Assembly (NCBI GenBank): GCA_002449535.1
Contig: DJWZ01000149.1
Coordinates: 1 to 18,363, forward strand
DNA from: Prevotellaceae bacterium UBA7017
Lineage (GTDB): Bacteria; Bacteroidota; Bacteroidia; Bacteroidales; Bacteroidaceae
DNA: 18,363 bases
Reading direction: 5' to 3'
The notes under the pieces: generated by a model
Seen by the model: only the letters and a program-made list of their open reading frames with translations
What the model was told of the DNA's origin: nothing
Database searches by the model: none
Shown here: piece by piece, positions 7,725-14,089 of the stretch
Numbering within the stretch: the first letter of the stretch is position 1
Layout: each line of letters opens with the position of its first letter
Translations under genes and position numbers: made by a program

Positions 7725-8303
7725 ATGAAGAAGTTCTTTACTTTTGCCTTTATGGCAATGACGGTATTGGTGACCCTCAGTTCCTGCCAACGCGATGAAG
7801 AGATTGCTGAAGACCTCGAAGGCATCTGGGAGGGAGAGGTCTCACAGGCATATTTCGTCAATCGTTACTCAATGGCTGTAGATTATCAGTCCGTGGATAT
7901 AGAATTCTATAAGAACCCTTACCGCTACGCCAAGGGCGATGGCATAGAGTATGACTACAGCGGCTACGACCGTTATGGCAACTGCTACTATTATGTGTGC
8001 CGTTTTGTTTATGAGGTAAGGAACGGCTATATTTATATGGACTATGAAGACGATACTCACGTAGTGATATCACGCTATTCGCTATCCGGTACGCGCTTCT
8101 CAGGCACTTTCAATGACTACTACAGTGGAGAATATCTGGCAGACTTCGATTTGTATCGCGTGGATGGCTATTACTACAATACCCACTCAGGCAACTGGCG
8201 CGTTCGCTCCGGCGAGGGAGAAGCAGTTGATTCAGTAAAGATGATTAAGGATGACTCTTACGAAGCATCCCACCAGCGAGTCCTGCAAAACGCTGCGCAA
8301 TAG
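7725..8303 (+). CDS. Putative lipoprotein, tyrosine-rich
   Basis: A 192-residue exported lipoprotein. The signal peptide MKKFFTFAFMAMTVLVTLSSC ends in a clear lipobox (LSSC, Cys21), followed by charged residues QRDEE. The mature part is rich in Tyr and Gly (GIEYDYSGYDRYGNCYYY, FNDYYSGEYLADFDLYRVDG) and predicted mostly beta, starting with LEGIWEGEV, a common opening of small barrel lipoproteins. No enzyme motif is seen. The open frame extends to 7515, but those codons run through the promoter (TATCTTTG at 7687), so ATG 7725 is the start. Its role is unknown. Confidence 0.8.
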   Translation: MKKFFTFAFMAMTVLVTLSSCQRDEEIAEDLEGIWEGEVSQAYFVNRYSMAVDYQSVDIEFYKNPYRYAKGDGIEYDYSGYDRYGNCYYYVCRFVYEVRNGYIYMDYEDDTHVVISRYSLSGTRFSGTFNDYYSGEYLADFDLYRVDGYYYNTHSGNWRVRSGEGEAVDSVKMIKDDSYEASHQRVLQNAAQ

Positions 8304-8341
8304 TCAATTCCCATTTAACTAAGCCGAATCAACGCAAACTG

Positions 8342-8437
8342 ATGAACAGAAAACGTATGGGGCTTGTTGCAGTATGCATGCTGAGCCTCATATCATGCAG
8401 CAAGGACGCTATGAAAACGATGACTTTTAAAGGGTAA
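8342..8437 (+). CDS. Very small lipoprotein (31 aa)
   Basis: ATG at 8342 opens a 31-codon frame that looks like a complete type II signal peptide: MNRKR, a hydrophobic core (MGLVAVCMLSL) and lipobox LISC with Cys19, followed by SKDAMKTMTFKG and a TAA stop. It begins 38 nt after the previous lipoprotein gene, so it could share that transcript. The mature peptide would be only 13 residues. It may be a genuine small lipoprotein of lysis or entericidin size, or the surviving 5' end of a decayed lipoprotein gene. The lipobox is the only support. Confidence 0.45.
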   Translation: MNRKRMGLVAVCMLSLISCSKDAMKTMTFKG

Positions 8438-8452
8438 TACTAAAATAACTGA

Positions 8453-8471
8453 ACTTTCGGAAGTGTTTTTT
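8453..8471 (+). terminator. Weak terminator-like hairpin
   Basis: ACTT (8453-8456) and AAGT (8461-8464) pair around TCGG, followed by G and six T. The stem is short, so termination efficiency is doubtful. It would end the lipoprotein transcript. Confidence 0.3.
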
Positions 8472-8473
8472 AT

Positions 8474-8596
8474 TTATCAAGAATTTGAGAATTTAAGAAT
8501 TTCCTAGTTTTTGCAGGGCAAAAATAATCTATTCATTCTCGTCAATTCATCTGATAGAGTATTGCATGTTGAGAAAAATTCTCTAATTCTTGATAA
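8474..8596. repeat. 21-bp imperfect inverted repeat flanking ~80 bp
   Basis: The left arm (8474-8494, TTATCAAGAATTTGAGAATT core) matches the reverse complement of the right arm (8576-8596) with one mismatch. Inside lies a 7-bp hairpin TTTTTGC-AGG-GCAAAAA (8508-8524) and a TATTTTTG on the - strand (8526-8519). The gene-free stretch 8438-8659 holds only this structure. It could be an RNA fold, a protein site, a small mobile-element relic or an invertible segment. Confidence 0.55.
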
Positions 8597-8659
8597 TAAT
8601 AAATTACTTGACAGACAATAAGTTGCCTACACCCGAAACTTAAATAAAATAATTAAAGT

Positions 8660-9487
8660 ATGTACACAGCCAAGATGTCTCCAGAGGAAATAGACCATGA
8701 GTCATACGAAGATATGCGTAATGTCATTGCCAAGATGAAATATAAGCAAAATGACTTCCGCCGTCTTGTTCTTAAAACTACCCACTTTCCCGTACGAATG
8801 AAATATGAGCAGAACACAGTCAGAAAGAATCGCTGGGTCGTGTCTTTCGTCGCGTGGTCTAAACGCAATATTATGGGAAGAGCAGGGACGTCTTATTATT
8901 CTATATGCGAGTCGGAAAAAGGTAAATTTATATATTGTACTGTTCCTTCGGAAAGACGTGGAAAGGGCTTTTACAAAACAGTCGTGTTCAAGCCCCATTT
9001 CTTCAGCCGTTATCGTGAACGCATGGGATTAGAAGAGGGCGGTGAGAAACTCATTGATCAGATAATGTCCACCATAGTAGCCTTTGCATGTCATTTCCAA
9101 AAGCATTTTGATGGACGGGTTTCTGTCATCATAACTCTGCCTGAAGGATTCTGCTTTGGCGAGTCTTATCTTCATGACGAAGTGATACTTATTCGCACAT
9201 TTGTGCCTGCGCGAATGTTCTTTGATGACCAGAAAGAATTGCATGAGGCACAATGTGCCTGGCTTGAACAAGGAGAAGCAGAGCATCTAAACAAATTGAA
9301 GACAATGACCAAACAAGACGAAATAGAGTTAAGGCGCAGCAATGATTATGGAAGACAACTGAATCCTATGAAACTGCCTAATGACCCAACAGAGTTTATG
9401 CGATGGATGAGAAAAGCCAAATCAATAGCACCGGAAATAGATAATCCTGACGAAGATGATGATAACGATGATACATTACTTGAATAA
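8660..9487 (+). CDS. Hypothetical protein, accessory region
   Basis: A 275-residue soluble protein with no signal peptide; I do not recognise the family. The central part contains KPHFFSRYRERMGLEEGGEKLIDQIM (residues 111-136) and then FGESYLHDEVILIRTFVPARMFFDDQKEL (166-194), a strand-helix pattern that might be a compact alpha/beta domain. The N-terminal 60 residues are basic, and the C-terminus ends in a strongly acidic tail (DEDDDNDD, 264-271). A basic body with an acidic tail fits a nucleic-acid-binding protein, but that is only inference. No good promoter is seen; the 21-bp inverted repeat lies immediately upstream. A terminator follows, and the next gene points towards it. Start ATG 8660 follows an A/T-rich leader. 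Confidence 0.72.
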   Translation: MYTAKMSPEEIDHESYEDMRNVIAKMKYKQNDFRRLVLKTTHFPVRMKYEQNTVRKNRWVVSFVAWSKRNIMGRAGTSYYSICESEKGKFIYCTVPSERRGKGFYKTVVFKPHFFSRYRERMGLEEGGEKLIDQIMSTIVAFACHFQKHFDGRVSVIITLPEGFCFGESYLHDEVILIRTFVPARMFFDDQKELHEAQCAWLEQGEAEHLNKLKTMTKQDEIELRRSNDYGRQLNPMKLPNDPTEFMRWMRKAKSIAPEIDNPDEDDDNDDTLLE

Positions 9488-9532
9488 ATAAGAGATAATT
9501 GTTGCTATTAGCCAATACCCCATAAAAATAAC

Positions 9533-9568
9533 AACCGGAAAGATGACACATCCTTCCGGTTTTTTTTT
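9533..9568 (+). terminator. Intrinsic terminator between convergent genes
   Basis: AACCGGAA (9533-9540) pairs with TTCCGGTT (9554-9561) around a 13 nt loop, with a run of nine T from 9560. The opposite strand has a U-rich but weaker tail, so it may also serve the nuclease gene ending at 9586. Confidence 0.75.
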
Positions 9569-9585
9569 GTGTGGTAGAAATGACT

Positions 9586-10710
9586 TTACTTCACTCCTTT
9601 TCTTCTGTTACACTCTCTGCACAGCATCTGGCAGTTTTCAATGACCGTGCGTCCGCCGTCTCGCCAAGGAGTTATGTGGTCACCTTCCATGAATTCAAAG
9701 TCAAATTCTTTACCGCATATAGGGCAAATGTGATTCTGATTTTCCCATACAGCCAGTTTTATATCATCGGGGAAACTGCGCAAATCAAGATAGTGTTCAT
9801 CACCTGTCAGCACATAAGGTATGATGCCCAGTTGTTTTTGTATCTCGCTGTCACGCATCAGCTGTGATATACGTTGTCCCAATTCTGCTGTATCAAGAGT
9901 TTCTGAGCCATATTTATCATATAAGGCAGCCCAGTCAAGCCCCTTCATTATCTTCTTGAACTTCTTCATGTCGAAATTCGTGATAGCCCAATTCAATACC
10001 GTTTGAAAATACGTCCAAAGATTATTGGCATTGGGGTCATGCTGATGGTCTGCCATATATTGCACGGCATTCATTCTGTGCCCACCACGTGTTTCGTGGT
10101 CCGCTATCCATTCCAGCGCCTTCTTCAGAAAATCCTGACGTATCGGTGTGCCAATTACAAGGTCTTTCCCCAGACGGTATGCTCCGCAATTCGACTTTGA
10201 GAAATGACGCTTTGCATCGCTAACGAAAGGTCCTGCAAAGATGGCATTGTTTATTTCCTGTTCATTCAGTGGCTTACCAGCGATGTTAATGGTCTTAAAC
10301 CACTCAAGTTTCTCTGATGGCTCACCCTCGCAGAGATAGATTGTCAGGGGATAGTTTTTTATTTTATCTTGAATATCTTTCGGCTGATTGAAGAAGTTCT
10401 TAAAATCATACGAGAATTTTCCAGCAACATATTCGCATAGTGAAAGTGTGCGCTGTTGCCCGTCCATCACCTCGTATGGACATTCAGCATCATCGCTACG
10501 CTTTACCCAATACATCACATTTAGCGGGTAACCATTCAGGACTGTTGTAATGACAGCCTGCTGTTCTTTTTCATTATATATGAACTCGCGCTGATATGGC
10601 GGACGTATATCCAACTTTCCGTTATAGCCACGAACGCCTTGTTCGTCGTTGTTTACATAACCATTCGTTATTTCACCAACGGTTACTTCTATTTGCTTTA
10701 TTGTCATCAT
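9586..10710 (-). CDS. DUF262 domain protein with C-terminal HNH nuclease
   Basis: A 374-residue two-domain protein. The N-terminal DUF262 (GmrSD N-terminal/ParB-like fold) has IRPPYQREFIY (35-45), LNGYPLNVMYW (58-68) and the signature DGQQR (83-87). In GmrS-type proteins this motif is tied to NTP use. The C-terminal HNH endonuclease has CPICG (329-333), GDHITPWRDGG (343-353), an ENCQ motif (358-361) and CRECNRRKG (364-372), so both zinc Cys pairs and the catalytic His are intact. Type IV enzymes GmrSD and related anti-phage proteins share this N-terminal domain. It overlaps the upstream methyltransferase gene by ATGA, so the two form one unit. A restriction-like role is inferred; whether it cuts unmodified or modified DNA cannot be told. 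Confidence 0.88.
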   Translation of the reverse strand: MMTIKQIEVTVGEITNGYVNNDEQGVRGYNGKLDIRPPYQREFIYNEKEQQAVITTVLNGYPLNVMYWVKRSDDAECPYEVMDGQQRTLSLCEYVAGKFSYDFKNFFNQPKDIQDKIKNYPLTIYLCEGEPSEKLEWFKTINIAGKPLNEQEINNAIFAGPFVSDAKRHFSKSNCGAYRLGKDLVIGTPIRQDFLKKALEWIADHETRGGHRMNAVQYMADHQHDPNANNLWTYFQTVLNWAITNFDMKKFKKIMKGLDWAALYDKYGSETLDTAELGQRISQLMRDSEIQKQLGIIPYVLTGDEHYLDLRSFPDDIKLAVWENQNHICPICGKEFDFEFMEGDHITPWRDGGRTVIENCQMLCRECNRRKGVK

Positions 10711-11783
10711 ATCTTTTGAGGGTGTTTGTTACGGATAAGGATTCTGCTATATTGTCGTTTTCCATTTACAACACCACAGCCGCCACGGTCTTCTGGGTGT
10801 GATTTATATCCAACTTCTTGCAAAACGCTACTTGGAGCAGATGCTCTGGTATTGCCACTTGCTTGCCAAACTATTTCAAATTGGTTGGGATTATATTTAT
10901 CCAAAAACGTTATTGGAACGCCCATAATACCATCATAATCACAAGGAATATCTTGCGTTTTGCTTACGTTTATTGCATTATAATTATCATAATTTGGATA
11001 TTCATCAGGAGAATATTTACAGACTAAGTCTATTTCTTCATTTCGTTTAGGTATTTCAAGATTAGTAAACCAATTAACTCCAGAAACTCTAATCATATTT
11101 TTTTTATGGTCTCCTGCCGTCGCAATGTCATCATAAGGTGATGTGAAGTGTGCTGCTGCACCTTTAAAGCCATAGCCTAACCATACTTGATTTGATTGGA
11201 GAAGAGGGAATACTTCTTTATAGGTAATAGCATTCTGATGTCCAACAATCAAGAACTTCTTTTTATACTTCATCAGTTGCCCGATATACTCACGAAACAG
11301 CGAGAACGGCGGATTTGTAACTACTATGTCTGCCTGCTTCAGAAGTTCTATACATTCAGGATCACGAAAGTCTCCTGTTTTCAATATCGTACATACATTC
11401 TTGTCGTTCTGCAACAGATATTGTACATCGCTCAGGTCAACAGCTCCATCACCATTAAGGTCTTTTACCTCGGTAATTTCTACTTTATATGCGATTTTCT
11501 TCGGCTCATCCTCGAAATCTCCAAAGTCAATCATCAGCTCGTTGCCCTGAACAGGAGAGCCATTATAGCAGGTGCATATAAGTTTCTTTAGCCCTAATTG
11601 GTTAAATCTCAGAGCGAAATATTTAAAGAAGTTACTCTCATAAGGGTCATCGCAATTGCAGAGCACCACTTTGTCACGGAAATGCTGCCAATAATGCTGC
11701 AATTCCCGTTCAATGTCTGTCAACTGCGTATAAAACTCATCCTTTTTGGCAGTCTTTGCCGCATTTAGGTTTTTATTTGCCAT
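10707..11783 (-). CDS. Adenine-specific DNA methyltransferase, EcoRI methylase family
   Basis: A 358-residue S-adenosylmethionine-dependent N6-adenine methyltransferase. The start NLNAAKTAKKDEFYTQLTDIE is typical of the EcoRI-methylase family. The SAM-side segment VVLCNCDDPYESNFFKYFA lies at 39-57, and the catalytic motif IV reads TNPPF (156-160), followed by SLFREYIGQLM. A calcium-loop-like DLNGDGAVDLSD (108-119) lies between them. The gene precedes a DUF262-HNH nuclease with a 4 bp overlap, as in a restriction-modification operon where the methylase is made first. The recognition site is unknown. ATG 11783 is the first codon of the conserved N-terminus. The nearest promoter is ~280 nt upstream, beyond a structured RNA with a terminator. 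Confidence 0.9.
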   Translation of the reverse strand: MANKNLNAAKTAKKDEFYTQLTDIERELQHYWQHFRDKVVLCNCDDPYESNFFKYFALRFNQLGLKKLICTCYNGSPVQGNELMIDFGDFEDEPKKIAYKVEITEVKDLNGDGAVDLSDVQYLLQNDKNVCTILKTGDFRDPECIELLKQADIVVTNPPFSLFREYIGQLMKYKKKFLIVGHQNAITYKEVFPLLQSNQVWLGYGFKGAAAHFTSPYDDIATAGDHKKNMIRVSGVNWFTNLEIPKRNEEIDLVCKYSPDEYPNYDNYNAINVSKTQDIPCDYDGIMGVPITFLDKYNPNQFEIVWQASGNTRASAPSSVLQEVGYKSHPEDRGGCGVVNGKRQYSRILIRNKHPQKI

Positions 11784-11833
11784 ACGCTATGCATTGTGCG
11801 TATTGCTTATCTTCGGAGGGGGATATCAACAAC

Positions 11834-11863
11834 AAAAAGCATGGACAATCTCTCATCCATGCT
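11834..11863 (-). terminator. Intrinsic terminator inside the methyltransferase leader
   Basis: On the - strand AGCATGGA (11863-11856) pairs perfectly with TCCATGCT (11845-11838) around a 10 nt loop, and TTTTT follows. It is 51 nt before the methyltransferase ATG, and no other promoter is visible between them. Confidence 0.75.
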
Positions 11864-12059
11864 CTGAGGTTGTAGGATACCCACCAAACCGGATAAGTCA
11901 CGCCCATGCTATGCGCATAGACGTTTGCGACTTATTCTTTCGGTTTGATATTTGAAACTTCCTACATTTCAGAGCAATTCCGAATAACAGCAAACGCTTG
12001 TTAATTATTTTTCCATAAAATCATGCCAGGCACCTCCGCTGAGGTCTATCGCCAGCATC
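11834..12059 (-). ncRNA. Candidate structured leader or small RNA upstream of methyltransferase
   Basis: Predicted transcript from near 12059 to the U-tract at 11834, ~225 nt, without a plausible ORF. Its 5' part has an ACCTC/GAGGT tetraloop hairpin (12032-12045) inside GGC/GCC and ATGC/GCAT pairs. Its 3' part is a long rod: CTCTGA/TCAGAG (11862-11867 with 11969-11974), TGTAGGA/TCCTACA (11871-11877 with 11960-11966), CAAACCG/CGGTTTG (11885-11891 with 11941-11947), ATAAGTC/GACTTAT (11893-11899 with 11929-11935), capped by the palindrome CTATGCGCATAG. A terminator follows directly. It may be an attenuating leader of the methyltransferase operon, or an independent RNA (a 6S-like rod is one option). 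I do not recognise the family. Confidence 0.6.
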
Positions 12060-12065
12060 TGAGTG

Positions 12066-12097
12066 CAAAGGTACGATTAAGTGAGCAAATAACCAAA
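12066..12097 (-). promoter_or_regulatory. Strong Bacteroidetes promoter for structured RNA / methyltransferase
   Basis: The - strand reads TTTGG (12097-12093), a 19 nt gap, and TACCTTTG (12073-12066), a full consensus match. The start is expected near 12059. Confidence 0.82.
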
Positions 12098-12583
12098 TTT
12101 TTATTTAAGTTTTTTCAAATGTGAGGAAGCAAAATATCTATAATGCTAAAGGTTGTTTGATGTTATTATCGTTAATCCTCCATATGATTATCTTATTAAA
12201 TGTTAAAATATAATTGATTTCTTTACAGGATGTGGAAAAAACAATTTTTTTTACTCATTGCATGAACAGAGTGTGTTCTGTAATATGTTTTTTCTTTGCT
12301 TTATTTATTGCTTGTTTACTTACTTGCTTGCTTAATTATATTTTTTTCATCTGCTGTTATATTTGTGGATGTTAGGGATTATCTGACTTGGAGAGGTGTC
12401 GCAGTCTGCCTGGCTAATTATTTACTTACTTTATTTATTTGTTGTCTCTTGTTGCTTGCTTGCGTTTCTCTTTGCAATTTGTTTGCACTACAAGTGGGGT
12501 GATAGAATGTGGTAAAGTGAGGTGATGTTTACAATCCTTTACTATGAATCTTTTATGTTATTTTGCAAAAATAACGCGAAAAA
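12098..12583. other. AT-rich intergenic stretch without a supported gene
   Basis: About 490 bases between two promoters that point away from each other. The sequence is T-rich on the + strand and holds low-complexity TTGC/TTAC repeats (about 12296-12345 and 12418-12470). The repeats give a leucine-rich open frame starting only at TTG (12296-12502). I see no RBS, promoter or conserved motif for it. It may be a transition between chromosome and a mobile element, but no attachment site can be recognised. Confidence 0.5.
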
Positions 12584-12615
12584 TTTGGAAGATATTAGAA
12601 AATATCGTACCTTTG
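12584..12615 (+). promoter_or_regulatory. Promoter of the 136-aa unknown gene
   Basis: TTTGG at 12584-12588, a 19 nt gap, and TACCTTTG at 12608-12615. The start is near 12622, and ATG 12633 follows closely, leaving a leader of only about ten bases. Confidence 0.82.
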
Positions 12616-12632
12616 CAAAAAATATTATAGAT

Positions 12633-13043
12633 ATGGCAATAAAAATAATAAATGCAAAGCAATTTGCAACAAAATTAAAAGTTACGATTCAGAAATCTGG
12701 AAGGCTTGGGTTTACTGAAGAAACTGCAAATATTTTGGATTTATCATCCGGAAAATATGCAAAGTTTGCAAAAGATGACGAAAATGGAAAGCTATACCTT
12801 ATTATAATAAATAATGAGGAAGATGAAGCCTTTCAAATAAAATCATCAAGTGGCTACTACTATGTGCCTGCTAAATTGATGTTTGATATGCTTGGATTTG
12901 ATTATGAGCATAATAATGTTATGTTTGACTTGGTTCGGCAGTTTTCGCTTGATGAGGACCTTCAAGGCCTGGTATATAAAATGATACCACGTATAAATAA
13001 AAGAAAGGAGAAGAAAGGTGAGGAAGAAATAGAAAGCGAATAA
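12633..13043 (+). CDS. Hypothetical protein, 136 aa
   Basis: A small soluble protein I do not recognise. It begins MAIKIINAKQFATKLKVTIQ, has a middle region with alternating strands (KYAKFAKDDENGKLYLIIINN, then YYYVPAKLMFDMLGFDYE), and ends in a highly charged tail (RKEKKGEEEIESE). The open frame begins at a GTG at 12522, but the promoter TTTGG/TACCTTTG lies inside that extension, so ATG 12633 is the start. A candidate antisense small RNA ends just past its stop codon. It may be an accessory gene of a mobile element; no further role is supported. Confidence 0.75.
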   Translation: MAIKIINAKQFATKLKVTIQKSGRLGFTEETANILDLSSGKYAKFAKDDENGKLYLIIINNEEDEAFQIKSSSGYYYVPAKLMFDMLGFDYEHNNVMFDLVRQFSLDEDLQGLVYKMIPRINKRKEKKGEEEIESE

Positions 13044-13079
13044 AAAAGAAAAGCCCTGTTCAGGGCAAATGAGCAGGGC
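13042..13079 (-). terminator. Terminator of the - strand small RNA
   Basis: The self-complementary GCCCTG-AA-CAGGGC (13066-13053 on the - strand) is followed by TTTTCTTTTTT. A third GCCCTG arm at 13079-13074 allows an alternative pairing. The same stem may weakly end the + strand gene stopping at 13043. Confidence 0.65.
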
Positions 13080-13148
13080 GGGAGTGTCTCTTTTTTAGGC
13101 AGTTAGAGACAACGGCTTCAAATCCGAGGATTTGGAAATGAAGTTTGG
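13042..13148 (-). ncRNA. Candidate ~105 nt small RNA, - strand
   Basis: A full promoter at 13186-13155 leads to three hairpins and a terminator, with no ORF. Hairpin 1 pairs CAAATC/GATTTG (13119-13124 with 13129-13134, loop CGAG). Hairpin 2 pairs GTCTCT/AGAGAC (13086-13091 with 13105-13110). The last is the terminator. It faces the 3' end of the 136-aa gene and might be a trans-acting RNA or a regulator of the element. The call rests on layout and pairing only. Confidence 0.55.
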
Positions 13149-13154
13149 AGGTTG

Positions 13155-13186
13155 CAAATGTAGGCAAAAAAAAGCAATCTTGCAAA
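13155..13186 (-). promoter_or_regulatory. Promoter of the - strand small RNA
   Basis: The - strand has TTTGC (13186-13182), a 19 nt gap and TACATTTG (13162-13155). Confidence 0.7.
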
Positions 13187-13294
13187 TTTTTTATTTCCAA
13201 AACTGCCACAATTAACATTATTCCTGTCAAATTAAAAATAAATGTAAAATGACAGAATACAATTTTTTTAATTATTATAATAAAGAACATAAAT

Positions 13295-13693
13295 ATGGGT
13301 GGCAGAGGAAGTTTTGACAAATCAACTAAGTCAATTCCTGTGGAAAACAGGAAATACAAGACACTTGATGTGATTGATGGAATTAAAATAATAGAAGATT
13401 TTGAAAGTGGCAATGGCAAGACTCCTGTCATGTCAAATACGGCGGATACAATATATGCTGTATGGAGTGAATCTGCAGGTCGAATTAAACACATCTTTTA
13501 TTATAAAGATCATTATTTATATTACTCCATTGATTTGGAGGGGAAAAACTCTCATGCTCACCATGTTTATGTTAATCCGGAAACTGGCGAAATAGGAAGA
13601 AAAACTCATAGCAAGAATAATTATCTGCTGCTGAGTCCGGACGAATGGAATCTTGTAAAAAACTTTGAGAAATGGAAAAAGAACAAGAAATAA
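13295..13693 (+). CDS. Small 'MGGRGS' protein, mobile-element type
   Basis: A 132-residue basic protein beginning MGGRGSFDKS, an opening often seen in phage and mobile-element proteins. The C-terminal half has a compact strand-rich domain with several His and Tyr residues: GRIKHIFYYKDHYLYYSIDLE, then NSHAHHVYVNPETGEIGRKTHS and LLLSPDEWNLV, ending in KKNKK. It looks like a small nuclease-type or toxin-like domain with candidate His residues, but no family can be named. The next gene starts 2 nt after its stop (or overlaps by 22 bp from an earlier ATG) and encodes an acidic protein, an arrangement also seen in toxin-immunity pairs. Promoter not clear; the upstream region is very A/T-rich. Confidence 0.72.
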   Translation: MGGRGSFDKSTKSIPVENRKYKTLDVIDGIKIIEDFESGNGKTPVMSNTADTIYAVWSESAGRIKHIFYYKDHYLYYSIDLEGKNSHAHHVYVNPETGEIGRKTHSKNNYLLLSPDEWNLVKNFEKWKKNKK

Positions 13694-13695
13694 TA

Positions 13696-14085
13696 ATGAG
13701 TAACTGGATGGAATTTCATCCAGTTATTACTAAAGCTGATTTAGGTTGGAATGAAGAATGCATTCGTGATGCTATGTCAGAAGATCCTGAAGAAATATTC
13801 AACTATTTTTGGAGAAATTTCTTCTCAATCATATTTTATTATGTAGATGATGGGAATTTCTATGAGTTGTTCATGGAGTCTACTCCTCATAAATTTTGGC
13901 GTATTCCCAAAACAGAAACGTGGGATGGCAGGTTCATTGGGAGACAGATTCTTTGGGAAAATCATAAAGAAGGTGAAGTGTTGTTAGAATTTACTGATGA
14001 CACTGACTTGTGGAATACTCTAAAGATAGGTGGTAAACCAATTGGTGAAGTTTTAGATCGTTCCTATATAGCTGAAATAGATTGA
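13696..14085 (+). CDS. Small acidic hypothetical protein
   Basis: A 129-residue acidic protein starting MSNWMEFHPVITKADLGWNE. It is rich in Asp, Glu, Phe and Trp (EEIFNYFWRNFFSIIFYYVDDGNFYELFME; TWDGRFIGRQILWENHKEGE) and has no signal peptide. An in-frame ATG at 13672 would add eight residues and overlap the upstream gene; 13696 is chosen because AAGAACAAGAAAT precedes it and the overlap is avoided, but either is possible. The aromatic, acidic composition is like that of many immunity proteins; this is a guess. It belongs to the run of genes 13295-15670, with only 4 nt to the next start. Confidence 0.7.
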   Translation: MSNWMEFHPVITKADLGWNEECIRDAMSEDPEEIFNYFWRNFFSIIFYYVDDGNFYELFMESTPHKFWRIPKTETWDGRFIGRQILWENHKEGEVLLEFTDDTDLWNTLKIGGKPIGEVLDRSYIAEID

Positions 14086-14089
14086 GACA

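Noticed and set aside
11862..11974. Integron attC-like or retron msd-like hairpin
   Set aside because: No integron integrase or reverse transcriptase gene is in the window, and the arms lack the RYYYAAC/GTTRRRY ends of attC. Promoter and terminator on the - strand favour an RNA.
9586..12059. HEARO/omega-RNA with an IscB-type HNH nuclease
   Set aside because: The HNH protein carries DUF262 and no RuvC-like or bridge-helix motifs, and the methylase gene separates it from the RNA.
12296..12502. 68-residue leucine-rich frame that looks like a two-helix membrane peptide
   Set aside because: It starts only at TTG, has no promoter or RBS, and its leucines come from low-complexity TTGC/TTAC repeats. 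Any T-rich DNA would give such a frame.
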